NCBI GenBank assembly: GCA_946479515.1
Contig: CAMLGF010000040.1
Coordinates: 1 to 32,256, forward strand
Source of the DNA: an uncultured Pseudomonadota bacterium
Lineage (GTDB): Bacteria > Pseudomonadota > Gammaproteobacteria > Steroidobacterales > Steroidobacteraceae
Direction of reading: 5' to 3'
Length of the DNA: 32,256 nucleotides
The position numbers and the translations under genes were made by a program. Positions 7,247-15,016 of the stretch are shown piece after piece. How positions within the stretch are numbered: the first letter of the stretch is position 1; every line of letters begins with the position of its first letter. The notes beneath the pieces were generated by a model that was not told the DNA's origin, did no database searches, and was given only the letters and a program-made list of their open reading frames with translations.

Positions 7247-8158
7247 ATGAACGAGGCGCCCAGCGCCGACTCCGCCGATGCCACCGTTTCGAAGTTCCTC
7301 GATGCGGTCTGGATGGAACGCGGCTTGTCGGTCAACACGCTGGCCGCCTATCGCGCCGACCTGACCGCGCTCGCGCGCTGGCTGGCCGAGCGCGGCACGC
7401 CGATCATCAGCACCACGCGCGCCGACCTCCTGGGCTTCATCGCCTGGCGCGTGGAAGCCGGTGCCCGCCCGCGCTCCACCGCGCGTCAGCTGTCGTCTTT
7501 CCGTCGCTTCTTCCGCTACTTCGTCCGCGAGGGTGTGCTGAAGGACGACCCGACCGCGCAGATCGCGATGCCGAAGATTGGCCGCTCGCTGCCGAAGTCG
7601 CTCACCGAGGAAGAGGTCGAGTCGCTGCTCGGCGCGCCGGCCATCGCCGACCCGCTGGGACACCGCGACCGCACGATGCTCGAGGTGCTGTACGCCACGG
7701 GGCTGCGCGTCTCCGAGCTGGTCAACCTCAAGTACAACCAGATCAACACCAACCAGGGTGTGATCCGCATTCTGGGCAAGGGCAATCGCGAGCGCCTGAT
7801 TCCGCTCGGCGAGGAAGCCGTGCGCTGGCTGACCGATTTCGTGCGCGCGCCGCGCAGCGAGATCCTGCTCGACCGCACCACCGACTATCTGTTCCCGACG
7901 CGCCGCGGCGATCGCATGACGCGCCAGGCCTTCTGGCACATCATCAAACGCTATGCGCGCAAGGCGGCCATCGACAAGGAGTTGTCGCCGCACACACTGC
8001 GCCACGCCTTTGCCACGCACCTGCTGAATCACGGCGCCGACCTGCGCGTCGTGCAGATGCTGCTGGGTCACTCCGACCTCTCGACCACGCAGATCTACAC
8101 GCACGTGGCGCGCGAGCGCATGAAAGAACTGCACGGCACGCATCACCCGCGGGGCTGA
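7247..8158 (+). CDS. xerD: Tyrosine site-specific recombinase XerD
   Basis: A 303-residue recombinase of the XerCD pair that resolves chromosome dimers at dif under FtsK control. The N-terminal SAM-like core-binding domain spans about residues 10-105. The catalytic domain has the full set of active-site residues: R154 (ATGLRVSELV), K178 (ILGKGNRERL), H249 and R252 (SPHTLRHAFATH), H275 (LLGHSDLSTT) and nucleophile Y284 (QIYTHV). Spacing matches E. coli XerD throughout. XerD rather than XerC is favoured because dsbC follows, as in E. coli. A TTG at 7226 would extend the frame by 7 residues; ATG 7247 is the better choice. Confidence 0.93.
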   Translation: MNEAPSADSADATVSKFLDAVWMERGLSVNTLAAYRADLTALARWLAERGTPIISTTRADLLGFIAWRVEAGARPRSTARQLSSFRRFFRYFVREGVLKDDPTAQIAMPKIGRSLPKSLTEEEVESLLGAPAIADPLGHRDRTMLEVLYATGLRVSELVNLKYNQINTNQGVIRILGKGNRERLIPLGEEAVRWLTDFVRAPRSEILLDRTTDYLFPTRRGDRMTRQAFWHIIKRYARKAAIDKELSPHTLRHAFATHLLNHGADLRVVQMLLGHSDLSTTQIYTHVARERMKELHGTHHPRG

Positions 8159-8175
8159 GCCCGGACCTGCCGGGC
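8159..8175 (+). terminator. Small hairpin after xerD
   Basis: gcccgg (8159-8164) and ccgggc (8170-8175) form a 6-bp GC stem with a 5-base loop, immediately after the xerD stop. There is no T tract, so termination would be weak or Rho-dependent. Confidence 0.3.
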
Positions 8176-8191
8176 GCGGCCTTCGGGCTGC

Positions 8192-8229
8192 TACACTCGC
8201 CGGGACGCCGCGAACTTCACCGTTGCGGC
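8192..8229 (+). promoter_or_regulatory. Candidate dsbC -10 box and leader hairpin
   Basis: TACACT at 8192-8197 lies within the word TACACTCGCC, which also precedes queA at 12376. No good -35 is seen. Just downstream, gccgcgaac (8207-8215) pairs with gttgcggc (8222-8229) with one bulged base, forming a hairpin in the roughly 80-base leader before the dsbC ATG at 8282. Confidence 0.3.
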
Positions 8230-8281
8230 GCGGTCGTACCTGAAGCCCGGTCGTTGAGACCCCGTACCAAGGTTCCGCGCG

Positions 8282-9022
8282 ATGCATCATTCCCTCGTCC
8301 GTTCCCTGTTCATCATTGCCGCCAGTGTCTGTGTCACCGGCGCCGCAAACGCGCAATCCACGGCTGCCGCCAAGACGGACCCGCGGGCGGCAATCGCGAA
8401 GAAGTTCGGCGACCTCAAGCTCGAGGACGTGCGCATGTCGCCCGTGAACGGCGTCTACGAGATCACGCGTGGTTCGGAGATCAGCTACGTCACGGCCGAC
8501 GGCAAGTACGCCATCCTCGGCGATCTCATCGACGTGGACTCCGACGCCAATCTTTCCGAGAACCGCCGCCGTACCATCCGCGCGCGCATGATCGAGTCGG
8601 TACCCGAGAAGGAAATGCTGGTGTTCTCGCCCAAGGACCCCAAGTACACGATCACGGTGTTCACCGACATCGACTGCGGCTACTGCCGCCGCCTGCATTC
8701 GCAGATTGCCGAGTACAACCGCCTGGGCATCCGCGTGCGCTACATGTTCTTCCCGCGTTCCGGTCCGGATACCGAGTCGTGGCACAAGGCCGAGGCGGTC
8801 TGGTGCTCGTCGAACCGCAACGAGGCGCTGACGCGCGCCAAGAACGGCGAAGACATCAAGGCGCCCAACTGCCCCACCGACGTCGTGAAGCGCGACTACG
8901 AGCTCGGCCAGAAGCTGGCCGTGGAAGGCACGCCAGCGATCTTCCTGCAGAGCGGCGAAATGCTGCCGGGCTACGCGCCGCCGGGCGCGCTCGCGAAGTA
9001 TCTCAAGTCGGGAAGGATGTAA
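8282..9022 (+). CDS. dsbC: Periplasmic disulfide isomerase DsbC
   Basis: A 246-residue thioredoxin-fold protein that reshuffles wrong disulfides in the periplasm and is kept reduced by DsbD. A signal peptide spans about residues 1-24 (ANA-QS cleavage likely). The N-terminal dimerisation domain follows (GDLKLEDVRMSPVNGVYEIT). The redox site is CGYC at 132-135 after VFTDIDCGYC, identical to classical DsbC, and the cis-proline loop is GTPAIF. Two further cysteines (VWCSS and APNCPTD) match the structural disulfide of DsbC. The xerD-dsbC order is as in E. coli, though recJ does not follow here. The gene converges with fdxA. Confidence 0.93.
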   Translation: MHHSLVRSLFIIAASVCVTGAANAQSTAAAKTDPRAAIAKKFGDLKLEDVRMSPVNGVYEITRGSEISYVTADGKYAILGDLIDVDSDANLSENRRRTIRARMIESVPEKEMLVFSPKDPKYTITVFTDIDCGYCRRLHSQIAEYNRLGIRVRYMFFPRSGPDTESWHKAEAVWCSSNRNEALTRAKNGEDIKAPNCPTDVVKRDYELGQKLAVEGTPAIFLQSGEMLPGYAPPGALAKYLKSGRM

Positions 9023-9027
9023 TCGCG

Positions 9028-9057
9028 GCAGGCCCGGCGAGGAGGCCACGGGCCTGC
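9028..9057. terminator. Inverted repeat between converging dsbC and fdxA
   Basis: gcaggcccg (9028-9036) and cgggcctgc (9049-9057) form a perfect 9-bp stem with a 12-base loop, six bases after the dsbC stop. There is no T tract on either strand. It could end transcription of one or both converging genes. Confidence 0.4.
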
Positions 9058-9109
9058 TCGAGCCGACTCGATTCGACCGACCGGGGGCGGACTGGCCGCT
9101 GCGCTCGCG

Positions 9110-9433
9110 CTACTTCTCCAACAGCTTGAGCTTGTCCGGCACGCCTTCGAACTGCTTGGCGTCGGGCGGCGCGGCCTTCTTCTCGGCGATCACCGGCCAT
9201 TTCTTGGCCAGTTCGGCGTTCAGCTTCTTGAATTCTTCCTGCCCCGCGGGCACCTCGTCCTCTGAGAATATCGCCTCCACCGGGCATTCGGGCTCGCACA
9301 GCGTGCAGTCGATGCACTCGTCCGGATCGATGACGAGGAAGTTAGGGCCCTCGTGGAAACAGTCGACCGGACACACCTCCACGCAGTCGGTGTATTTGCA
9401 CTTGATGCACTGTTCCGTCACCACGAACGCCAT
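9110..9433 (-). CDS. fdxA: Seven-iron ferredoxin FdxA
   Basis: A 107-residue ferredoxin carrying one [3Fe-4S] and one [4Fe-4S] cluster, a soluble electron carrier. The first cysteine group is [20 protein letters not shown] and the second [19 protein letters not shown], both near the N terminus, followed by the C-terminal extension ([17 protein letters not shown]) typical of the FdxA type. The ATG at 9433 has a good AGAGGA ribosome-binding site upstream. It is not the adrenodoxin-type Fdx of the isc operon, so it does not replace the missing isc ferredoxin. Its redox partner is not evident. It lies downstream of the Nudix gene on the same strand. Confidence 0.95.
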   Translation of the reverse strand: MAFVVTEQCIKCKYTDCVEVCPVDCFHEGPNFLVIDPDECIDCTLCEPECPVEAIFSEDEVPAGQEEFKKLNAELAKKWPVIAEKKAAPPDAKQFEGVPDKLKLLEK

Positions 9434-9492
9434 CGATCGATCCTCTGAAAGTCAGTCTGCCAGCGGGAGCCGTCATTCTACGTGAAGCGACA

Positions 9493-10032
9493 CTACCTGA
9501 ATCGCCGCGGCATTTCGGCGACGTGGTGCCGTTCCACACCCGCGGCCCGGTCCGCCAGGAAATGCCGCAGGGCCGCCTCGGTGCTGGGGAATGCGAGATC
9601 GTCCCAGGGAATGTCCTTCTCATCGACCAGCCGCACTTCGAGGCTCTCGTGGGTGGGCGCGAAGTCGGGGGTGCGCATCCGCGACCGGAAGAACACGTGC
9701 ACCTGGCGCGCGTGCGTGACGTTGGCCAGCAGCAGCAGACTGCCGATTTCCACGTCGATTCGCGCCTCTTCCTCGGCTTCGCGCGCGGCGCCGGCCTCGA
9801 GCGTCTCGTCGTTCTCCATGAACCCGGCCGGAATGGTCCAGTAGCCCAATCGCGGCTCGATGCCGCGCTTGCAGATGAGAATGCGGCCCTGGTACTCGGG
9901 CACCGAGCCCACGACCACCTTGGGATTCAGGTAGTGGACGACCCCGCAGCTCTCGCAGACGTGGCGCGGCTGGTGGTCTCCCTCCGGAACTTTGAGGACG
10001 ACGCGGTTGCCACAGTTGCTGCAGAAGTTCAT
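9493..10032 (-). CDS. Nudix hydrolase with N-terminal zinc ribbon
   Basis: A 179-residue hydrolase of nucleoside-diphosphate-linked compounds. The N terminus has a zinc ribbon with C4/C7 and C26/C29 (CSNCG, CESCG), and the Nudix box starts at G70: GFMENDETLEAGAAREAEEE matches Gx5Ex7REUxEE, with Ala replacing the usual late Gly. This zinc-ribbon Nudix group is related to NudC-like pyrophosphatases; substrates are often NADH or ADP-ribose-like, but nothing here fixes that. The ATG at 10032 is chosen because the frame upstream runs through the tRNA gene. It starts only 15 bases after the tRNA-Leu 3' end, behind a run of eight T, with no Shine-Dalgarno sequence. Confidence 0.88.
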   Translation of the reverse strand: MNFCSNCGNRVVLKVPEGDHQPRHVCESCGVVHYLNPKVVVGSVPEYQGRILICKRGIEPRLGYWTIPAGFMENDETLEAGAAREAEEEARIDVEIGSLLLLANVTHARQVHVFFRSRMRTPDFAPTHESLEVRLVDEKDIPWDDLAFPSTEAALRHFLADRAAGVERHHVAEMPRRFR

Positions 10033-10047
10033 CGAAAAAAAACTGAG

Positions 10048-10135
10048 TGGTGCCGGGAGAGGGAATCGAACCCACACGCCTTTTTAGGGCAACGGATTTT
10101 GAGTCCGCCGCGTCTACCAGTTCCGCCATCCCGGC
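10048..10135 (-). tRNA. tRNA-Leu (anticodon CAA)
   Basis: Read on the minus strand, the acceptor stem GCCGGGA (10135-10129) pairs with TCCCGGC, followed by A and an encoded CCA (10050-10048). The D-arm region has TGGCGGAACTGGTAGACGC, typical of class II tRNA-Leu. The anticodon stem gcgga/tccgt surrounds the loop CTCAAAA, giving anticodon CAA (reads UUG). A long variable arm and the T-loop GGTTCGATTCC follow. Length is 88 bases. A T8 tract (10042-10035) directly follows. Confidence 0.95.
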
Positions 10136-10211
10136 GCGGGGCCGGAAGTATAGGGCAAGCCCGCCGGGCCGTTGCGACGTTCTTCGGGGCCCGCGCATCC
10201 AGGGACACGAC

Positions 10212-10790
10212 ATGCAGAGATTGGCGGAAATCGAGGTGACCGAGGAGGAGTTGACGGCCGCACGCAGCGGCGATGCCATGGTGCGCGGCCTGCTGTTCCA
10301 GCGCTTGGCGCCGCCCACGCTGCGACTCATCCGGCGCCTGGTGAATCATCCGGCGCTGGCAGAGGACCTGCTGCAGGACACGCTCATCGCCATGTTCGAG
10401 CATCTCGGTGCTTTCCGTGGCGAGGCGCCGTTCGGCATCTGGGTGCGCAGCATCGCGGTGAGTCGCTGTCTCATGGTCTTCCGCTCGCCATGGCATCGGG
10501 CGCGAGTGGCGCTCGAGGGTCTTACCGAGGCGCACGTGGGGCCGGTGGAGCCGGACGGCCGCATGGCCGAGCTCATCGACCTCGATCGCGCGCTCGCACG
10601 TCTGTCGCCGGTCACGCGCACCGTGGTCTGGCTCCACGACGTGGAGGGCTGGTCGCACGAGGAGATCGCCAAGAGCTTCGGGCGCAGCGTGAGTTTTTCC
10701 AAGTCGCAGCTGGCGCGCGGTCACGCGCGGTTGCGCGAGGCGTTGACACCGCCGGCCACTGCGGGGCTGGGCGCGTCACTGCTGGAGTGA
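10212..10790 (+). CDS. ECF-family RNA polymerase sigma factor
   Basis: A 192-residue group IV sigma factor. Region 2 is visible at about residues 30-95 (LAEDLLQDTLIAMFEHLGAF, FGIWVRSIAVSRCL), and region 4 at about 125-180 (LARLSPVTRTVVWLHDVEGW, then SHEEIAKSFGRSVSFSKSQL), giving -10 and -35 recognition. ATG 10212 is preceded by AGGGAC at a sensible distance; the open frame extends back through the tRNA, which is spurious. The next two genes, a membrane protein and an exported PDZ protein, follow closely and probably form one envelope-sensing operon. The region 4 sequence has SFSKSQL where CKSRL-type sequences are usual. Confidence 0.9.
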   Translation: MQRLAEIEVTEEELTAARSGDAMVRGLLFQRLAPPTLRLIRRLVNHPALAEDLLQDTLIAMFEHLGAFRGEAPFGIWVRSIAVSRCLMVFRSPWHRARVALEGLTEAHVGPVEPDGRMAELIDLDRALARLSPVTRTVVWLHDVEGWSHEEIAKSFGRSVSFSKSQLARGHARLREALTPPATAGLGASLLE

Positions 10791-10793
10791 TCG

Positions 10794-11270
10794 ATGCAGA
10801 CGACTGACACGCATGACATGGAACTGGCGGCCCGGTTGCGCCGACTCGACGCGGTCACGGGCGCCGTCGAGCCCGGCTTCGACTTTCAGGCGTTGTGGCA
10901 GCGACACGCCGCGGCGCAGTCGCGCGCCCGACGGCGGCGCGGCCTGGCGCGGGGTACGGCGAGCGCGGTGATGCTCGCCCTGGTGGCGCTCAGCGCCTGG
11001 CGGCTCGCCCCGCGCGAACAACCGCCCGCCGATGTCGAAGCGCGGCCGGCGGCAGCCGTGCCGGCGCAGCCGCGCCTGGTGCGCGCCGACACCTACCTGG
11101 CTCTCGCCGCGATCGAGGATCACATCGCCACGATCGATGATGCGCTCAACGATGCGCGCCTCGTGGCGCCGCGTGGCGCGGAAGTGGCACGGCTCGAGCG
11201 CACGCGCGCCGAGCTCATGGATTCCTACGTCCGCGTGCGTTACGCGGACATGGTGAGCAACAACTTCTGA
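10794..11270 (+). CDS. Probable anti-sigma factor, single-pass membrane protein
   Basis: A 158-residue protein starting three bases after the sigma factor stop. The cytoplasmic N terminus (about 1-50, with LAARLRRLDAVTGAVEPGFD) is followed by a basic stretch (RARRRR), one transmembrane helix (about residues 55-72, TASAVMLALVALSAWRL), a Pro/Ala-rich linker and an extracytoplasmic helical region (YLALAAIEDHIATIDDALND, LERTRAELMDSYVRVRYADM). I do not recognise a named family or a zinc HxxxCxxC motif. The anti-sigma role rests on position and topology. Confidence 0.7.
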   Translation: MQTTDTHDMELAARLRRLDAVTGAVEPGFDFQALWQRHAAAQSRARRRRGLARGTASAVMLALVALSAWRLAPREQPPADVEARPAAAVPAQPRLVRADTYLALAAIEDHIATIDDALNDARLVAPRGAEVARLERTRAELMDSYVRVRYADMVSNNF

Positions 11271-11293
11271 TTGTCGTCTACCCGGAGTAATTC

Positions 11294-12349
11294 ATGAAAA
11301 CGTGGGTTGCAGTGTGTGTGCTGGCCGCGAGCGGCGCCGCGATGGCGCCGGCGTCCGCCAGGGAGGAGAAGGGCTCGGCCCGCAGCGAGCAGGAGGCGGC
11401 GCGAGACGACGCCAGGCTCGACGCAAAAGTCGGCGCGGAAGAGGCGAAGACCCGCAAGCAGCTGGAGGAGGCTCGCGAGCGCCTGGACAAGGCGGCACGC
11501 GAAGTCGCCGAGCTGTCGGGCAAACTCGGCGCGCATGCGCGCCAGGAAATCCGCATCGTCGAGGGCGGTCCGCGGCGCGCCGTGCTGGGCATCCAGATCG
11601 ATGACGATCCGGCCAGGCAGGGCGTGCGCGTGCTCAACGTCAGCCCCGGAGGGCCGGCCGCCGAGGCGGGCTTGCGCGATCACGACATCATCGTCGCGCT
11701 GGACGGCGAGTCGTTGCCCGGCAGCGGTGCGGATCGCGCGCTGGTCGAGCGCATGCGCAAGGTCGAGCCGGACCAGAAGGTGAGAGTACGCGTGCTGCGC
11801 GATGGCAAGAAGCGCGACTACGTGGTGGTGGCGCGTGCGCCAGCGATGCAGGACCGGGTGTTCGCCATGCGCATGCCCGAAATGGGCGCCGTCGGCGCAG
11901 GCACCGGCCCGTTCGTCCAGCACTTCCGCACGTTCTGGCCCGGTGAGTTCGCAGGCCTGGAACTCGCCGCGATCACGCCGAAGCTCGGCGCCTATTTCGG
12001 CGTCAGCGAGGGCGTACTGGTCGTGTCCGCGCCGAAGGACGGCGCCTTCAAGCTCGAGGATGGCGACGTGCTGCAGGCGATCGACGGCCGCAAGCCCGAC
12101 GATGGTCCACACGCACTGCGCATACTGCGGTCATATCGCTCGGGCGAGAAACTCACGCTCACGGTGCTCCGCCAGCGCAAACCGCTGAGCCTCGCGGTGA
12201 CCATGCCGGAACGGCCCGACATGGGTGACGTGATGTGGCAAACGGCTCCGCCCATGAGCGTGCCGCTGCCGCCGCCGCCACCCGAGCCGGGCGCGCCTGC
12301 CGCACCCGGCGCCCGGCCGCGGCCCGACGGTGCCGCGACCTTCGAGTAG
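11294..12349 (+). CDS. Exported protein with coiled coil and two PDZ domains
   Basis: A 351-residue protein. A signal peptide covers about residues 1-22 (cleavage near ASA-RE). A charged helical region (about 25-80, EEAKTRKQLEEARERLDKAA) looks like a coiled coil. The first PDZ domain is at about 95-185 (AVLGIQIDDD, VSPGGPAAEAGLRDHDIIVA, VRVRVLRDGKKRDYVV). A second, more divergent PDZ domain is at about 225-310 (PKLGAYFGVSEGVLVVSAPK, LEDGDVLQAIDGRKPDD). The C terminus is Pro-rich. There is no protease domain. It follows the sigma and anti-sigma genes with a short gap and a GGAG ribosome-binding site, so it is likely part of the same regulon, perhaps a periplasmic sensor or chaperone. Its peptide ligand is unknown. 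Confidence 0.82.
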   Translation: MKTWVAVCVLAASGAAMAPASAREEKGSARSEQEAARDDARLDAKVGAEEAKTRKQLEEARERLDKAAREVAELSGKLGAHARQEIRIVEGGPRRAVLGIQIDDDPARQGVRVLNVSPGGPAAEAGLRDHDIIVALDGESLPGSGADRALVERMRKVEPDQKVRVRVLRDGKKRDYVVVARAPAMQDRVFAMRMPEMGAVGAGTGPFVQHFRTFWPGEFAGLELAAITPKLGAYFGVSEGVLVVSAPKDGAFKLEDGDVLQAIDGRKPDDGPHALRILRSYRSGEKLTLTVLRQRKPLSLAVTMPERPDMGDVMWQTAPPMSVPLPPPPPEPGAPAAPGARPRPDGAATFE

Positions 12350-12375
12350 GAGAATGGGCGGTGCGCGCATGACGG

Positions 12376-12381
12376 TACACT
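12376..12381 (+). promoter_or_regulatory. Candidate queA -10 box
   Basis: TACACT at 12376-12381 lies 7 bases before the GTG start of queA at 12389, so transcription would begin at the start codon (leaderless mRNA). No strong -35 was found, and the same TACACTCGCC word precedes dsbC. Confidence 0.35.
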
Positions 12382-12388
12382 CGCCGCC

Positions 12389-13420
12389 GTGCGACGCGCC
12401 GACTTCAGCTACGAACTGCCTCCCGAACTCATCGCCCAGGAACCGCTTCCCGAACGTTCGGCGAGCCGGCTGCTGAGGCTCGACGGCGCCACCGGCGCGC
12501 ACGCCGATCGCCGCATGCGCGATCTGCCCGAACTGCTCGCCGACGGCGACCTATTGGTGTTCAACGACACGCGCGTGATCCCGGCGCGGCTGTTCGCCGT
12601 GAAGGAGTCCGGCGGCAAGGTGGAGGTGCTGCTGGAACGGCCGCTCGGCGAGCGGCTCGCGCTGGTGCATGCGCGCGCCAGCAAGCCGCTGCGCCCCGAC
12701 ATGCCGCTGCAATGCCGTGGCGGAACGCTGCGCGTCATCGAGAAGCGCGGCGATCTATGGGCTATCGAACTACCCGGACCGGCGCTGGAATTCTTCGAGC
12801 GCCATGGGCAGATGCCGCTGCCGCCCTACATCCGGCGCGAACCCGGCGCCGCCGATGCGCAGCGCTACCAGAGCGTGTTCGCGCGCAAACAGGGCGCGGT
12901 CGCCGCGCCCACCGCCAGCCTGCATTTCGACGCGCCCCTGCTGGCCGCCCTCGAGGCGCGCGGGGTGCGGCGCGCCTTCATCACGTTGCACGTGGGCGCG
13001 GGCACGTTCCAGCCGGTGCGCACCGAGGCCGTAGGCGCGCACGTCATGCACGCCGAATTCATGGAAGTCGGCGAGGAGACCTGTGCGCAGATCGCGGCCA
13101 CGCAGGCGGCCGGTGGTCGAGTCGTGGCCGTGGGCACCACCGTGGTCCGCGCGCTCGAAAGCGCGGCGGCCCCGGACGGCCTGAAGCCATACGTGGGCGA
13201 TTCATCGCTGTTCATCGTGCCGGGCTTTCGTTTTCGCGTGGTGGACGCCATGCTCACCAACTTCCACCTGCCCGAGTCCACGTTGCTGATGCTGGTGAGC
13301 GCATTCGCCGGCCGCGAGGCGGTGCTGGCGGCGTATCGCCACGCGGTGGCGGAACGCTACCGGTTCTTCAGCTACGGCGACGCCATGTTCATCGAACCCG
13401 CGCCGGGAGCGCACAGTTAG
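12389..13420 (+). CDS. queA: tRNA preQ1(34) S-adenosylmethionine ribosyltransferase-isomerase QueA
   Basis: A 343-residue enzyme that moves the ribosyl part of S-adenosylmethionine to preQ1 at the wobble base of tRNA, forming epoxyqueuosine. The N terminus (RRADFSYELPPELIAQEP) is the family signature. Later blocks include LLVFNDTRVIPARLF, AAPTASLHFD, ITLHVGAGTFQPVR, and the C-terminal NFHLPESTLLMLVSAF with RFFSYGDAMFI. Length is normal. GTG 12389 is the only start that gives the conserved N terminus; an ATG at 12369 is out of frame. tgt begins 3 bases after its stop, as in the standard queA-tgt operon. No Shine-Dalgarno sequence is evident. Confidence 0.96.
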   Translation: MRRADFSYELPPELIAQEPLPERSASRLLRLDGATGAHADRRMRDLPELLADGDLLVFNDTRVIPARLFAVKESGGKVEVLLERPLGERLALVHARASKPLRPDMPLQCRGGTLRVIEKRGDLWAIELPGPALEFFERHGQMPLPPYIRREPGAADAQRYQSVFARKQGAVAAPTASLHFDAPLLAALEARGVRRAFITLHVGAGTFQPVRTEAVGAHVMHAEFMEVGEETCAQIAATQAAGGRVVAVGTTVVRALESAAAPDGLKPYVGDSSLFIVPGFRFRVVDAMLTNFHLPESTLLMLVSAFAGREAVLAAYRHAVAERYRFFSYGDAMFIEPAPGAHS

Positions 13421-14602
<1,182 letters not shown>

Positions 14603-14625
14603 TTTTCGGCCAAAATACGCGCCCC

Positions 14626-14653
14626 GCGCCGCAAACTGCGGCGCCGTTTTTTT
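14626..14653 (+). terminator. Rho-independent terminator between tgt and yajC
   Basis: gcgccgc (14626-14632) and gcggcgc (14638-14644) form a perfect 7-bp stem with a 5-base loop, followed two bases later by seven T (14647-14653). It lies 24 bases after the tgt stop and 20 bases before the yajC start. An AT-rich stretch (caaaatac, 14611-14618) just before it could be a -10 region, in which case the hairpin would sit in the yajC leader and act as an attenuator. Confidence 0.8.
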
Positions 14654-14672
14654 GGACCTGTGAGATAACTCC

Positions 14673-15005
14673 ATGAATTCATTGATCCCCGACGCCATGG
14701 CGCAGGCCGCTGGCGGAGCCCCGGCCGGCGCCGGCGCGATGCCCTTCGTGATGATGGCCGTTTTCGTCGTCATCTTTTACTTCCTGCTCATCCGGCCACA
14801 GCAGAAGAAGCAGAAGGAACACCAGGCCATGCTGGGCAAGCTGGCCGCGGGCGACGAAGTGGTCACCGCGGGCGGCATCCTCGGCCGCATCGTCGAGGTG
14901 GGCGACCAGTTCCTCACCGTTGAAATCGCCGACAACGTGCGCATCAAGGTCCAGCGGTTCCAGGTCACGACCATCGTGCCCAAGGGAACGCTCAAGGGAG
15001 CCTGA
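14673..15005 (+). CDS. yajC: Sec translocon accessory protein YajC
   Basis: A 110-residue inner-membrane protein that joins SecD and SecF around SecYEG. After a short Ala/Gly-rich N terminus, the single transmembrane helix spans about residues 25-45 (FVMMAVFVVIFYFLLIRPQQ), with the hallmark RPQQKKQKEH right after it. The C-terminal SH3-like part follows (GDEVVTAGGILGRIVEV, VRIKVQRFQV). Size and order, directly before secD, are canonical. ATG 14673 is placed just after the terminator hairpin. Confidence 0.95.
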   Translation: MNSLIPDAMAQAAGGAPAGAGAMPFVMMAVFVVIFYFLLIRPQQKKQKEHQAMLGKLAAGDEVVTAGGILGRIVEVGDQFLTVEIADNVRIKVQRFQVTTIVPKGTLKGA

Positions 15006-15016
15006 GGGCGCACAAG

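Noticed and set aside
10048..10135. tRNA-Leu as an integration site for a mobile element, given xerD nearby
   Set aside because: No duplicated tRNA 3' end was found in the window, and the recombinase matches housekeeping XerD with dsbC synteny rather than a phage or island integrase.
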